Numbered from the stretch's first letter, positions 1 to 4,959 are shown. The stretch is DNA of 7,103 nucleotides from Bacillota bacterium (GCA_023442905.1 JAEZWY010000036.1:1-7103); one strand, 5' to 3'. Made by a program: numbers and translations. Notes: generated by a model not told the origin, from the sequence alone.

Positions 1-81
1 GGTTATGAATGGGTGTATGAAGAAATTTATGGTGCCGAATTTTCCACATTGACTAAGGCTATGGAAGAGGGTACTTTTTAA
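1..81 (+). CDS. C-terminal end of an unidentified protein (partial)
   Basis: Frame 1 is open from the window edge and encodes 26 residues ending in KAMEEGTF before TAA at 79-81. The residues are mixed acidic and aromatic (YEWVYEEIYGAEF), which looks like real coding sequence and not chance. The start lies outside the window and too little remains to name a family. A hairpin (63-91) overlaps the stop codon, so the gene probably ends a transcription unit here. Confidence 0.5.
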   Translation, partial: GYEWVYEEIYGAEFSTLTKAMEEGTF

Positions 82-91
82 CCCTCTTTCC
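63..91 (+). terminator. Weak terminator-like hairpin over the stop codon
   Basis: GGAAGAGGGT (63-72) pairs with ACCCTCTTTCC (81-91), allowing one bulged T, around an 8-nt T-rich loop. The stem lies on the stop codon of the upstream partial gene. There is no long T run after it, so termination may be weak or the hairpin may only protect the 3' end. Confidence 0.4.
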
Positions 92-151
92 ACACTATTT
101 TCCGATTACCCCATAAAAAAAACAAAAGTCACTACAGAAACCAAATCATTT

Positions 152-445
152 TTGATTGACTCTTCTTATATCGTGCAGATAATTAATTTTTCTATAAAAG
201 AATTCAATGAAGTTGAAATCAATCAATTTATTAAAACTATTAATTCCAATAAAAAAATATTATCTGACAGCCTAATCCGAAGCATTATATTGGGATATAA
301 AGAAACACTAAAGGGAAGTACAAAGAAAAAAGTAAGAAAAAGATTAATAACTAACAATCTTCAAGCAAATCTATTGCGAAAAGGGGTTCATCCTGATTTG
401 ATAAAACTAATACTACATTTGGATTCAAATTATGATAATGGGTAG
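152..445 (+). pseudogene. Possible decayed RecX-like C-terminal fragment
   Basis: This 97-codon frame has only a TTG as possible start and no convincing Shine-Dalgarno sequence in front of it. The frame stays open upstream without an ATG, so it looks like a gene remnant. The last third contains KKKVRKRLITNN followed by LLRKGVHPDLIKLIL. From memory this resembles the last helical repeat of the recombination regulator RecX, where a basic helix is followed by a short turn of the form L-x-x-KGF/V-x-x-x-x-I. The N-terminal repeats of RecX (normally 200-270 aa) are absent. The resemblance is by eye only; alternatively the frame is a chance ORF in AT-rich DNA. It sits between the partial first gene and the IS region. 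Confidence 0.3.
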
Positions 446-587
446 TTAAGTATTTGACATAAAAAACGAGATCAATTTTTGATTGTTCATTAATTCCTGA
501 ATAATTCATACTTTTAATTAAAACCATGTGAGACTGCCTCACGGCAGCTTACAATTACTTTTTCATCTTCACCCGTTAAGTGATGAA
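446..587. other. Noncoding left flank of the IS; possible transposase debris on minus strand
   Basis: No gene with a ribosome site is visible. On the minus strand the frame around 430-540 reads IKSMNYSGINEQSKIDLVFY, which loosely resembles the end of an IS3-type transposase (Y-N-x-x-R-I-x-x-K-x-x-x-SP-x-x-YR), but key residues are missing. CTGCC(TCAC)GGCAG at about 534-547 forms a small perfect hairpin. The segment 496-519 is the left copy of an inverted repeat whose partner is at 2150-2173, on the other side of the transposase. Confidence 0.25.
496..519. repeat. Left copy of a 24-bp inverted repeat flanking the transposase
   Basis: The complement of 496-510 reads TATGAATTATTCAGG, identical to 2159-2173. 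Extending outward, 24 positions match with 2 mismatches. The two copies are inverted and lie on either side of the IS1380-type transposase gene. Confidence 0.55.
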
Positions 588-649
588 AAAAGAACCCCTT
601 TCTGCTATGGTTAAAGTGACTAAACCAACCAAAAGAAAGGAGTTCTTTT
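588..649 (+). promoter_or_regulatory. Inverted repeat masking the transposase ribosome site
   Basis: AAAAGAACCCCTTTCT (588-603) and AGAAAGGAGTTCTTTT (634-649) are complementary at 15 of 16 positions. The right arm contains the Shine-Dalgarno AAAGGAG just before the ATG at 651. In an RNA that starts upstream of 588 the ribosome site would be base-paired; an RNA starting inside the 30-nt loop would leave it free. This fits the known IS strategy of silencing transposase made by read-through from the host. Confidence 0.7.
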
Positions 650-650
650 C

Positions 651-1970
651 ATGACTAGCTTACACAAAAACCAAGTAAAATTCAATTCAAATATCACTAT
701 TTCTCATACAGGTGGTCAATTATCGAGTGATTCGGGTCTCGTCCTAGTGAAAGAGCTGATGAACATCTTTGGTTTTTCTGAACTGGCTAAGCAACACATT
801 CACATTGAAGACGAACGAGCGTATTTTACTCATGACAACTTATCCATACTTGAGCAGTTCATTATGCAATTAATTGCTGGTTACTCAGCTGATTCTGCAG
901 CTAATCTCCTGAGACAAGATCCTGTGTTTAAAGCTGTTTTAGATAGGAAAGAACTCGCTTCTCAATCTTCACTTTCCCGATTTTTAGATCGACTATCTGA
1001 GGAGAATATCCATGAACTTCAAGCTTTGAACCAAGAACTTATCGATAAAGCACGCCTCATCCGTAATGATACGGAATTAATCATTGATTTAGATTCGACC
1101 CATTCAGATACATTTGGTCACCAAGAACAAACGAATTATAATACACACTACCAAACCTATGGTTACCATCCATTGGTAGCTTTTGACGGATTGACTGGTG
1201 ACTTCTTAAAAGCTGAACTACGTTCAGGAAATCAATATACATCAAAAGGCGTAAAGGAGTTTCTCACACCTTTATTAGAGCACTATAATCACTCTCTACC
1301 AAACACTGACATCTTGGTTCGTGGAGACAGCGGGTTCGCTACACCTGGTGTGTATGATTCGTGTGAATCAAAAAAGAGTCATTATGTTATTCGACTGAAG
1401 AATAATCGTAGACTAGGTCAAATAGCTGAGAAATCAGTACTTTATGGCGATAATCAAAAGTGGGAAGAACGAGAAGTTCAGTACTTCTCGACCACTTATC
1501 AAGCACAATCCTGGTCACAAAGTCGTCGCGTGTGTATACGCTCAACACGTGAAGCGGGCGAACTACTCTTTCGACATGAATTTATCGTGACGAATCTATC
1601 AGAAAATGTTTCTCCTGATACCATCTTTTCTATCTATGCCAAACGTGGCACAATGGAGAACTTCATTAAAGAAGCGAAAGCTGGCTTTTACTTTGACAAA
1701 ACAGACAGTCCTCGCTTTTTGGAGAATCATGTCCGAATGATGCTCAGCTTGATAGCTTACAACTTAGTCAACTTCTTAAGAACGATTGGCTTTGAAGAAG
1801 TCCAAAAGGGAATGACCATTCATTCTATTCGATTGAAGTTTCTGAAAGTTGCTGGGAAATTAGTCCAAACGGGTAGACGAGTCTATCTCAAATTATCTAG
1901 TTATCATGTGTATCAGAATGAATTCTACAGGGCCTTTGCTCGCCTGAGGCGAGCCAGTCAATGGATCTAA
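651..1970 (+). CDS. IS1380-family transposase (DDE), intact
   Basis: This 439-residue protein is the cut-and-paste transposase of the element. It starts with the group's typical N-terminus, SHTGGQLSSDSGLVLVKEL (residues 18-36), followed by a helical DNA-binding part. The RNase H-like catalytic core shows IIDLDST (D146/D148), LVRGDSGFA (D226) and the motif YAKRGTMENFIKEAK with E336, which fits the Y-x-x-R-x-x-x-E signature of DDE enzymes. The length is normal for the family and there is no frameshift, so it is probably functional. The ATG at 651 is preceded by AAAGGAG at 8-nt spacing. Translation is likely limited by the hairpin at 588-649. Its base composition is slightly less AT-rich than its neighbours, as expected for acquired DNA. 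The identification is confident; the exact IS name is not recognised. Confidence 0.93.
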   Translation: MTSLHKNQVKFNSNITISHTGGQLSSDSGLVLVKELMNIFGFSELAKQHIHIEDERAYFTHDNLSILEQFIMQLIAGYSADSAANLLRQDPVFKAVLDRKELASQSSLSRFLDRLSEENIHELQALNQELIDKARLIRNDTELIIDLDSTHSDTFGHQEQTNYNTHYQTYGYHPLVAFDGLTGDFLKAELRSGNQYTSKGVKEFLTPLLEHYNHSLPNTDILVRGDSGFATPGVYDSCESKKSHYVIRLKNNRRLGQIAEKSVLYGDNQKWEEREVQYFSTTYQAQSWSQSRRVCIRSTREAGELLFRHEFIVTNLSENVSPDTIFSIYAKRGTMENFIKEAKAGFYFDKTDSPRFLENHVRMMLSLIAYNLVNFLRTIGFEEVQKGMTIHSIRLKFLKVAGKLVQTGRRVYLKLSSYHVYQNEFYRAFARLRRASQWI

Positions 1971-2093
1971 TCCAACAATCTAACGATTTTTTTACTGGGA
2001 AGTTATCCAGGGAGAAGTATGCTCAAAATGCCTTACACCCAAAATTTATTCCTCAATATTTTTGAACAGTGAATGTTTGAAGTAACTTTTTAG

Positions 2094-2231
2094 TCAAAAT
2101 CAGTTGATAGGGATATTAGTGATACATATTTCAATAAAATGTGCCAAAGAATTAAAGCTATGAATTATTCAGGTTGGAAAAGTATTAATTTTTTATCTTT
2201 GAGTTACAAAATAGCTGTACAGGGTAAATAA
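2094..2231 (+). pseudogene. Possible C-terminal remnant of a transposase
   Basis: A 45-codon frame directly after a stop codon has no start signal. It contains RIKAMNYSGWKSINFLSLSYKIAV before TAA at 2229-2231 (the motif is split here by N/Y/S/G at 2162-2173). The pattern loosely recalls the end of IS3-type transposases (Y-N-x-x-R-x-x-x-x-L-x-x-x-SP-x-x-Y), with the catalytic part gone. The first part of the motif matches the minus-strand frame at 430-540 on the other side of the IS. It is weak evidence, and the stretch may be plain intergenic DNA. Confidence 0.2.
2150..2173. repeat. Right copy of a 24-bp inverted repeat flanking the transposase
   Basis: TATGAATTATTCAGG (2159-2173) is the exact complement of 496-510. 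The match extends leftward to 24 positions with 2 mismatches. Confidence 0.55.
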
Positions 2232-2286
2232 GCTAACCACGAAATTTAATAGGAAATCTGTAACTACGAGTTTAGCGACCATAGTA

Positions 2287-2315
2287 TTGACATTTTAAAG
2301 AAATTTTGCTATTTT
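2287..2315 (+). promoter_or_regulatory. Sigma-A promoter of the SAM-riboswitch transcript
   Basis: TTGACA (2287-2292), a 17-bp spacer and TATTTT (2310-2315) make a near-consensus promoter. Predicted transcription start is about 2321-2324, about 15 nt before helix P1 of the riboswitch. A second TTGACA at 2319-2324 has its -10 spacing inside the aptamer, so it is less likely to be used. Confidence 0.75.
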
Positions 2316-2337
2316 ATATTGACAATAGAATAGCAAA

Positions 2338-2439
2338 ACTTATTAAGAGAAAGTGGAGGGAATTGGCCCGATGATGCTTCAGCAACCGACCTTAAGGGAA
2401 CGGTGCTAAATCCAACAAGTGTAAACTTGAAAAATAAGT
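2338..2439 (+). ncRNA. SAM-I (S-box) riboswitch aptamer
   Basis: The aptamer shows the conserved order of the SAM-I class. The P1 left strand is ACTTATT (2338-2344), followed by AAGAGA, GTGGAGGGAATTGGCCCGATGA, CAGCAACC, AAGGGAACGGTGCTAAATCC, a small P4 hairpin CAAGT-GTAA-ACTTG (2416-2429) and the P1 right strand AATAAGT (2433-2439, 7 pairs). The GGAGGGA, GGCCCGATGA, GCAACC and GGTGCTAAATCC blocks are the class signature that binds S-adenosylmethionine. Known biology: SAM binding stabilises P1 and lets the downstream terminator form, switching the gene off. In the Lactobacillales many species use the unrelated SMK box instead, so a SAM-I element here is notable. Confidence 0.93.
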
Positions 2440-2450
2440 AAAACATTCAG

Positions 2451-2487
2451 GCGAACACTTCTTAATTACTAAGTGGCGCTTTTTTTA
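2451..2487 (+). terminator. Riboswitch expression-platform terminator
   Basis: GCG-AA-CACTT (2451-2460) pairs with AAGTG-G-CGC (2471-2479), followed by a run of eight T (2480-2487). The base of P1 (AGTAA at 2437-2441) can instead pair with TTACT (2466-2470) inside this hairpin's loop and edge. That is a plausible short antiterminator when SAM is low. Confidence 0.8.
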
Positions 2488-2518
2488 TTGCAAAATAATA
2501 AAAGGAGATGTTGTTGTA

Positions 2519-2740
2519 ATGGAAGTAAGTGCAGTTGAAGTTAAAGAGTATTTTGAGGATCTTAAAAAAGTCGTATTGGATCGACAATCCTATTGGGAGG
2601 GAATTGATCCAAGGCCACATGCTGTAGGTGTTTTAATCCGTAGGAAAAGATTGTCTTGGTACGAAGAAATTCTTCCTAAAATTGAAGAAACTATTGAAAT
2701 GTTAGAAGATATTAAGGATAAAAGAAATTATATTGAATAA
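2519..2740 (+). CDS. Unrecognised 73-aa soluble protein under SAM-riboswitch control
   Basis: The ATG at 2519 follows AAGGAG (2502-2507) at 11-nt spacing, in a leader that contains the SAM-I riboswitch and its terminator. The product is 73 residues, highly charged and without a membrane segment or signal peptide. An acidic N-terminal helix (EVKEYFEDLKKVV) is followed by a central stretch with Y-W-E-G-I-D-P-R-P-H and VLIRRKRLSWYEEILP. It ends in a helix IEETIEMLEDIKDK that could form a short coiled coil. I do not recognise the family. The unit is monocistronic: its own promoter, riboswitch, this gene and a strong terminator 6 nt past the stop. Control by SAM implies a role in methionine, cysteine or SAM supply, use or methylation, but that is inferred from regulation alone. 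It could also be a shortened remnant of a larger gene, although both ends look natural. Confidence 0.8.
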   Translation: MEVSAVEVKEYFEDLKKVVLDRQSYWEGIDPRPHAVGVLIRRKRLSWYEEILPKIEETIEMLEDIKDKRNYIE

Positions 2741-2745
2741 AACCG

Positions 2746-2788
2746 AAGAGAAACTAGTGTACTTGTTTACAACAGTTTCTCTTTTTTA
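2746..2788 (+). terminator. Rho-independent terminator of the 73-aa gene
   Basis: AAGAGAAACT (2746-2755) pairs perfectly with AGTTTCTCTT (2774-2783) around an 18-nt loop and runs into T-rich sequence. It begins 6 nt past the stop codon and closes the riboswitch unit. Confidence 0.85.
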
Positions 2789-2892
2789 TTTGTCTAGCTT
2801 AATTTTACAATTGGCGCTTGTATTCATAGGGTACCACGCTTATAAGGATTACCATAAATATAATGAGTTAATAAGAACTATTGAAGATATAT

Positions 2893-3063
2893 TTATGCTA
2901 CCAGTGTCTGAAGAAATGTTAACAGAGAAAGATAGAGTACATGGTTTGCAGCTATTCTATCTCTAAAAAAAACTTTAGTTCTCTGAATGATCTCATCAGT
3001 TGTAATTAATTGATTATTTACAATGACACCATCAGGTTGTTTATTTAATTCTTCTGTAGACAT
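2893..3063 (-). CDS. Possible small or truncated gene, 56 aa, unrecognised
   Basis: On the minus strand an ATG at 3063-3061 is preceded by AGAAGGA, a good ribosome site at normal spacing. The frame encodes 56 residues: a hydrophilic N-terminus (MSTEELNKQPDGVIVNN), then QLITTDEIIQRTKVFFRDRI, then a leucine-rich tail ending at TAA (2895-2893). The first 40 residues look like a genuine protein start, while the tail may be out of its natural context. That would suggest the 5' end of a gene cut by a rearrangement. It overlaps a plus-strand frame I do not accept as a gene. Function unknown. Confidence 0.35.
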   Translation of the reverse strand: MSTEELNKQPDGVIVNNQLITTDEIIQRTKVFFRDRIAANHVLYLSLLTFLQTLVA

Positions 3064-3089
3064 GTTTTCCTTCTAATAAAACTATTTAG

Positions 3090-3238
3090 AGGCTGGGACA
3101 AAACTACTTTTGCGAAAAAAGTAGTCCCACTTTCGTTTATTTTTATAAAGATATAGAAAAATACACTCCCACTACTGAACAAAAAAGTTCATAGTTTTGG
3201 GAGTGTATTTTTTTGAGAGACCTTTTGTCCCAGCCCCT
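3090..3238. repeat. Nested hairpin repeat bounded by GGCTGGGACAAAA
   Basis: The outer arms GGCTGGGACAAAA (3091-3103) and TTTTGTCCCAGCC (3223-3235) are perfect 13-bp inverted repeats. Inside are two further hairpins. CTACTTTT (3104-3111) pairs with AAAAGTAG (3117-3124). AAAAATACACTCCC (3157-3170) pairs perfectly with its complement at 3199-3212, with GAAC-AAAAAA-GTTC at its tip. I recall GGCTGGGACAAAA-type ends as recurrent between genes of enterococci, listeriae and relatives. The whole 149-bp unit could fold as one branched RNA on either strand or act as a small non-coding mobile repeat or bidirectional terminator. No coding capacity is evident. Confidence 0.7.
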
Positions 3239-3470
3239 TAAACCCCTTATTTTCAAGAAAAGGGGGAATTGTTGTATGAGAATATTTGAAAATCTAAGTA
3301 ATTTCGGATAAATTTCTGCATTTACTAGCATGCTAACGCATGGTCAAGGGTTAATACCCTTAACAATCCCTCTGAAAGTTTCTAAAACGCAAAATAAAGG
3401 GTATATATAGTTTTCAGAATAAATATATATACATTTATACTCTTGTGTTAAAAAACGCCATAAGCGCCCC
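3239..3470. other. Noncoding spacer with short repeats and small hairpins
   Basis: No credible gene is present. CCCCTTATTTTC occurs at 3243-3254 and again at 3467-3478, with a degenerate inverted copy near 3385-3398. AAGGGT-TAAT-ACCCTT (3346-3361) is a short perfect hairpin. TAGCATGCTA (3326-3335) is a palindrome. The stretch is very AT-rich around 3400-3440. It may hold signals for the toxin promoter that follows, but nothing recognisable. Confidence 0.4.
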
Positions 3471-3490
3471 TTATTTTCGAAATTTTGCTA

Positions 3491-3499
3491 TGGTATAAT
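3491..3499 (+). promoter_or_regulatory. Extended -10 promoter for the toxin mRNA (RNA I)
   Basis: TGG-TATAAT (3491-3499) is a perfect extended -10. The -35 (TTATTT, 3471-3476) is poor but has the right 17-bp spacing. Predicted start is about 3504-3506, giving an RNA of about 195 nt that ends at the terminator 3666-3699. This is close to the roughly 210-nt RNA I of the enterococcal par locus. Confidence 0.7.
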
Positions 3500-3505
3500 T
3501 TTAGG

Positions 3506-3540
3506 GTCGACTCATCGCAAAGAAATGCGAGGAGGTGCGA
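3506..3540 (+). promoter_or_regulatory. 5' stem-loop controlling toxin translation
   Basis: TCGCA (3515-3519) can pair with TGCGA directly before the Shine-Dalgarno GGAGG (3526-3530) or with a second TGCGA directly after it (3536-3540). The second fold puts GGAGG (3531-3535) in the loop. In addition GTCGACT (3506-3512) is complementary to AGTCGAC at 3631-3637 just after the stop codon, so the RNA ends can be joined. Such folds delay toxin translation in known Fst mRNAs. Confidence 0.6.
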
Positions 3541-3542
3541 AA

Positions 3543-3632
3543 ATGATAATTCTTCAAGAGCTCTTACTTACTATTACGGCTGGTGTAATTGTTCATATCA
3601 TCAGCAAATGGCTAGATAGTAAGGACAAATAG
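3543..3632 (+). CDS. fst: Fst-family type I toxin peptide (29 aa)
   Basis: The ATG at 3543 follows GGAGG at 7-nt spacing. The 29-residue peptide has a short start (MIILQELLL), a hydrophobic membrane-spanning stretch TITAGVIVHII (residues 10-20) and the ending SKWLDSKDK. This is the Fst/Ldr-like layout: one membrane helix, then a W-L/I-D/N motif and a charged tail. Known members insert in the cytoplasmic membrane and disturb chromosome segregation and envelope integrity when the antisense RNA is lost. Here the gene is embedded in the full RNA architecture of such loci: toxin mRNA promoter, SD-masking leader, shared terminator and convergent antisense RNA. The plasmid or chromosomal location cannot be told. 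The family assignment rests on peptide pattern plus context and is strong. Confidence 0.88.
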   Translation: MIILQELLLTITAGVIVHIISKWLDSKDK

Positions 3633-3663
3633 TCGACTAGCCTTGAGTGCTTCCTTATAGCAC

Positions 3664-3723
3664 AAAAAAGCCCCAGTAGTTCACGCTACTGGGGCTTTTG
3701 GTGCTTATGATAATTCTTCTTCG
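3664..3723 (-). ncRNA. Antitoxin RNA (RNA II-like antisense RNA)
   Basis: From the minus-strand promoter at 3758-3730 transcription should start near 3723 and end in the T run at 3669-3664, giving an RNA of about 60 nt, close to the 65 nt of pAD1 RNA II. It contains the complement of ATGATAATTCTTC (3707-3719). The same 13-mer covers the toxin start codon (3543-3555), so the RNA can pair with the toxin's initiation region. It also shares the terminator stem as a second contact. Together these would block translation of the toxin. Confidence 0.85.
3666..3699. terminator. Bidirectional terminator shared by toxin mRNA and antitoxin RNA
   Basis: AAAAGCCCCAGTAG (3666-3679) and CTACTGGGGCTTTT (3686-3699) form a perfect 14-bp stem with a 6-nt loop and T runs on both strands. 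It ends the toxin mRNA on the plus strand and the antisense RNA on the minus strand. It may also stop read-through from the lipoprotein gene, which has no terminator of its own. Confidence 0.9.
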
Positions 3724-3729
3724 CTATTA

Positions 3730-3758
3730 AGTATAGCAAATTTATGAATTAACTTCAA
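3730..3758 (-). promoter_or_regulatory. Strong promoter of the antitoxin RNA
   Basis: Read on the minus strand, TTGAAG (3758-3753), a 17-bp spacer and TATACT (3735-3730) form a good sigma-A promoter. It is stronger than that of the toxin mRNA, as expected for an excess antisense RNA. It lies in the 19 to 48 nt after the lipoprotein stop codon. Confidence 0.8.
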
Positions 3759-3777
3759 GATTATGAATATTATTATG

Positions 3778-4887
3778 CTATATTACTTCCTTGTTATTTT
3801 TAGAATAGTACTCACCGCTAGGGTAAATGACAAACGTATCTATAGTAGCACTACCACCAGCCTTTTTCATTTTTTTAGAGGCAAGTGTAAGTTCGATACT
3901 ACCATCATCTTGAATTTCAGAAAACTCTACTGCAATATCATCATCAAAGCCTTCCTGTTTTTTAATATACTCAAAAGCAGTTTCTTCGGTAAAAGGGTCG
4001 ATAGTATCTTTTTTAGAGTCTTCTGTAAATGTCTGTGTCTCTATATCATAAGTCCATTGAGTATCAGGAGTATCTTTATTATAGTCTTCAAAATAAGTAT
4101 CTATTTTGATTTTTCCATCTTCTCCCTTAAATATATAATAATCTTGCCCACCACGTCCTTGATTTTCAAAAGATAACATTAAGTAATCTGGATTATCTTG
4201 GGCAACTGAAAAATAATCACGACTATAAAATTCAGATTCTAAACCAGATATTTCACCATCAGAAGTAGCTTGTATACCTTTCTCATATAAATTGATAGCT
4301 TCATCCATAGTGATAAACGAATCTCTTTCTGAAATATCTAATAAATCAATTAATTGAGTAATAGCTTGATCATCTTCTGGCTCAACATAAACACTCTTTG
4401 TATTGTCATTTAAATTACTATAGTTTGAACCTTCTTGTGATTCACCTGTTTCAAAATTATAGGGAACAGAGTAAATATTGATATATCCCGAATCTTCTTT
4501 AGTTACACTATATACAATATTACCATCTGTTTCTCTTGGTCCTCTAATTTCAATTACATCTTCTTCATATACGCCATAATTTACATTATTTGGATTAACA
4601 AGAGAACCTGCAGGAATTAGTGTAACTTTTAGACTGTCTACCTCTTTATTATTACCAAAATTTAGCCATACTCTAGCGTATTCTATTTCCTCATCACTAA
4701 AATCATCTAAAACTTGACTATTTTTAGTGTTACTACTACTTTCTGAAGAAATTTCTGTTGATTGAGAGCTACTTGATTCAATTGTCGATGATGAACTAGA
4801 TTGTGTATCTTCATTAGATTCGATTAAACTACATGATGCTAGTAAACTCACTAATAATAATGCACTAAAAGCTTTAATTTTACCCAT
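3778..4887 (-). CDS. Surface lipoprotein with Ser-rich linker, function unknown
   Basis: The 369-residue product begins with a lipoprotein signal: basic MGKIK, hydrophobic AFSALLLVSL, then lipobox LASC with the lipidated Cys at residue 19. Residues 29-55 are a Ser/Thr/Glu linker typical of Gram-positive proteins anchored outside the membrane. A first domain (about 60-185) holds YARVWLNFG, LIPAGSLVNPN and VIEIRGP. I recall a similar pattern from uncharacterised lipoproteins of streptococci, enterococci and lactobacilli. The C-terminal part (about 296-365) has a second small domain ending in GGSATIDTFVIYPSGEYY. The ATG at 4887 is preceded by AGAAGGTGAG at good spacing. The gene stands alone and its 3' end runs into the antitoxin promoter. 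No enzyme motif is visible, so a role in the envelope is all that can be inferred. Confidence 0.88.
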   Translation of the reverse strand: MGKIKAFSALLLVSLLASCSLIESNEDTQSSSSSTIESSSSQSTEISSESSSNTKNSQVLDDFSDEEIEYARVWLNFGNNKEVDSLKVTLIPAGSLVNPNNVNYGVYEEDVIEIRGPRETDGNIVYSVTKEDSGYINIYSVPYNFETGESQEGSNYSNLNDNTKSVYVEPEDDQAITQLIDLLDISERDSFITMDEAINLYEKGIQATSDGEISGLESEFYSRDYFSVAQDNPDYLMLSFENQGRGGQDYYIFKGEDGKIKIDTYFEDYNKDTPDTQWTYDIETQTFTEDSKKDTIDPFTEETAFEYIKKQEGFDDDIAVEFSEIQDDGSIELTLASKKMKKAGGSATIDTFVIYPSGEYYSKNNKEVI

Positions 4888-4945
4888 ATATTTCTACACT
4901 CACCTTCTACAAGTATTTATCATTACATAAATATGCAATAAAAAC

Positions 4946-4959
4946 CGAACGTATGTTCT
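4946..4959. promoter_or_regulatory. LexA (SOS) operator box
   Basis: CGAACGTATGTTCT matches the Gram-positive LexA/DinR consensus CGAAC-RNRY-GTTYC at all positions but the last. Right after it TGAACGCTTGTGG (4960-4972) may be a degenerate second half-box. The last base of the box overlaps the first base of the -35 of the rightward promoter, so LexA binding should block that promoter. The box is also 59-72 nt upstream of the leftward lipoprotein start and might influence that gene. Confidence 0.75.

Larger units (their letters stand above)
572..2012 (+). mobile_element. IS1380-family insertion sequence (boundaries approximate)
   Basis: The element is defined by the intact transposase at 651-1970. 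Candidate ends were chosen by eye: CCC at 572 (CCCGTTAAGTGATG) and GGG ending at 2012. In both places the outer bases include a CTTCnCCC / GGGnGAAG pair (567-574 and 2010-2017). The terminal inverted repeats are therefore imperfect, and I see no clear target duplication, so the true edges could be tens of bases away. The element carries one gene and no passenger. Confidence 0.55.

Noticed and set aside
351..542. Minus-strand frame of 63 codons left of the IS
   Set aside because: No ribosome site and it overlaps another frame. Only a short part resembles a transposase end, so it is mentioned as debris, not as a gene.
2000..2016. Target-site duplication of the IS1380 element
   Set aside because: No matching direct repeat was found next to the candidate ends at 572 and 2012, so boundaries are left approximate.
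2338..2487. T-box leader instead of a SAM riboswitch
   Set aside because: There is no T-box consensus sequence before the terminator, while all SAM-I signature blocks are present in order.
2733..2966. Plus-strand frame of 77 codons overlapping the end of the 73-aa gene
   Set aside because: It starts at a TTG inside the preceding gene, has no ribosome site and reads straight through a strong terminator. At most its C-terminal half is a gene fragment.
3143..3331. Minus-strand frame over the GGCTGGGACAAAA repeat
   Set aside because: Its sequence is produced by the hairpin arms of the repeat and it has no ribosome site.
3763..4176. Plus-strand frame of 137 codons antisense to the lipoprotein
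   Set aside because: A Phe/Ile-rich shadow of the lipoprotein gene in AT-rich DNA, without start signals.
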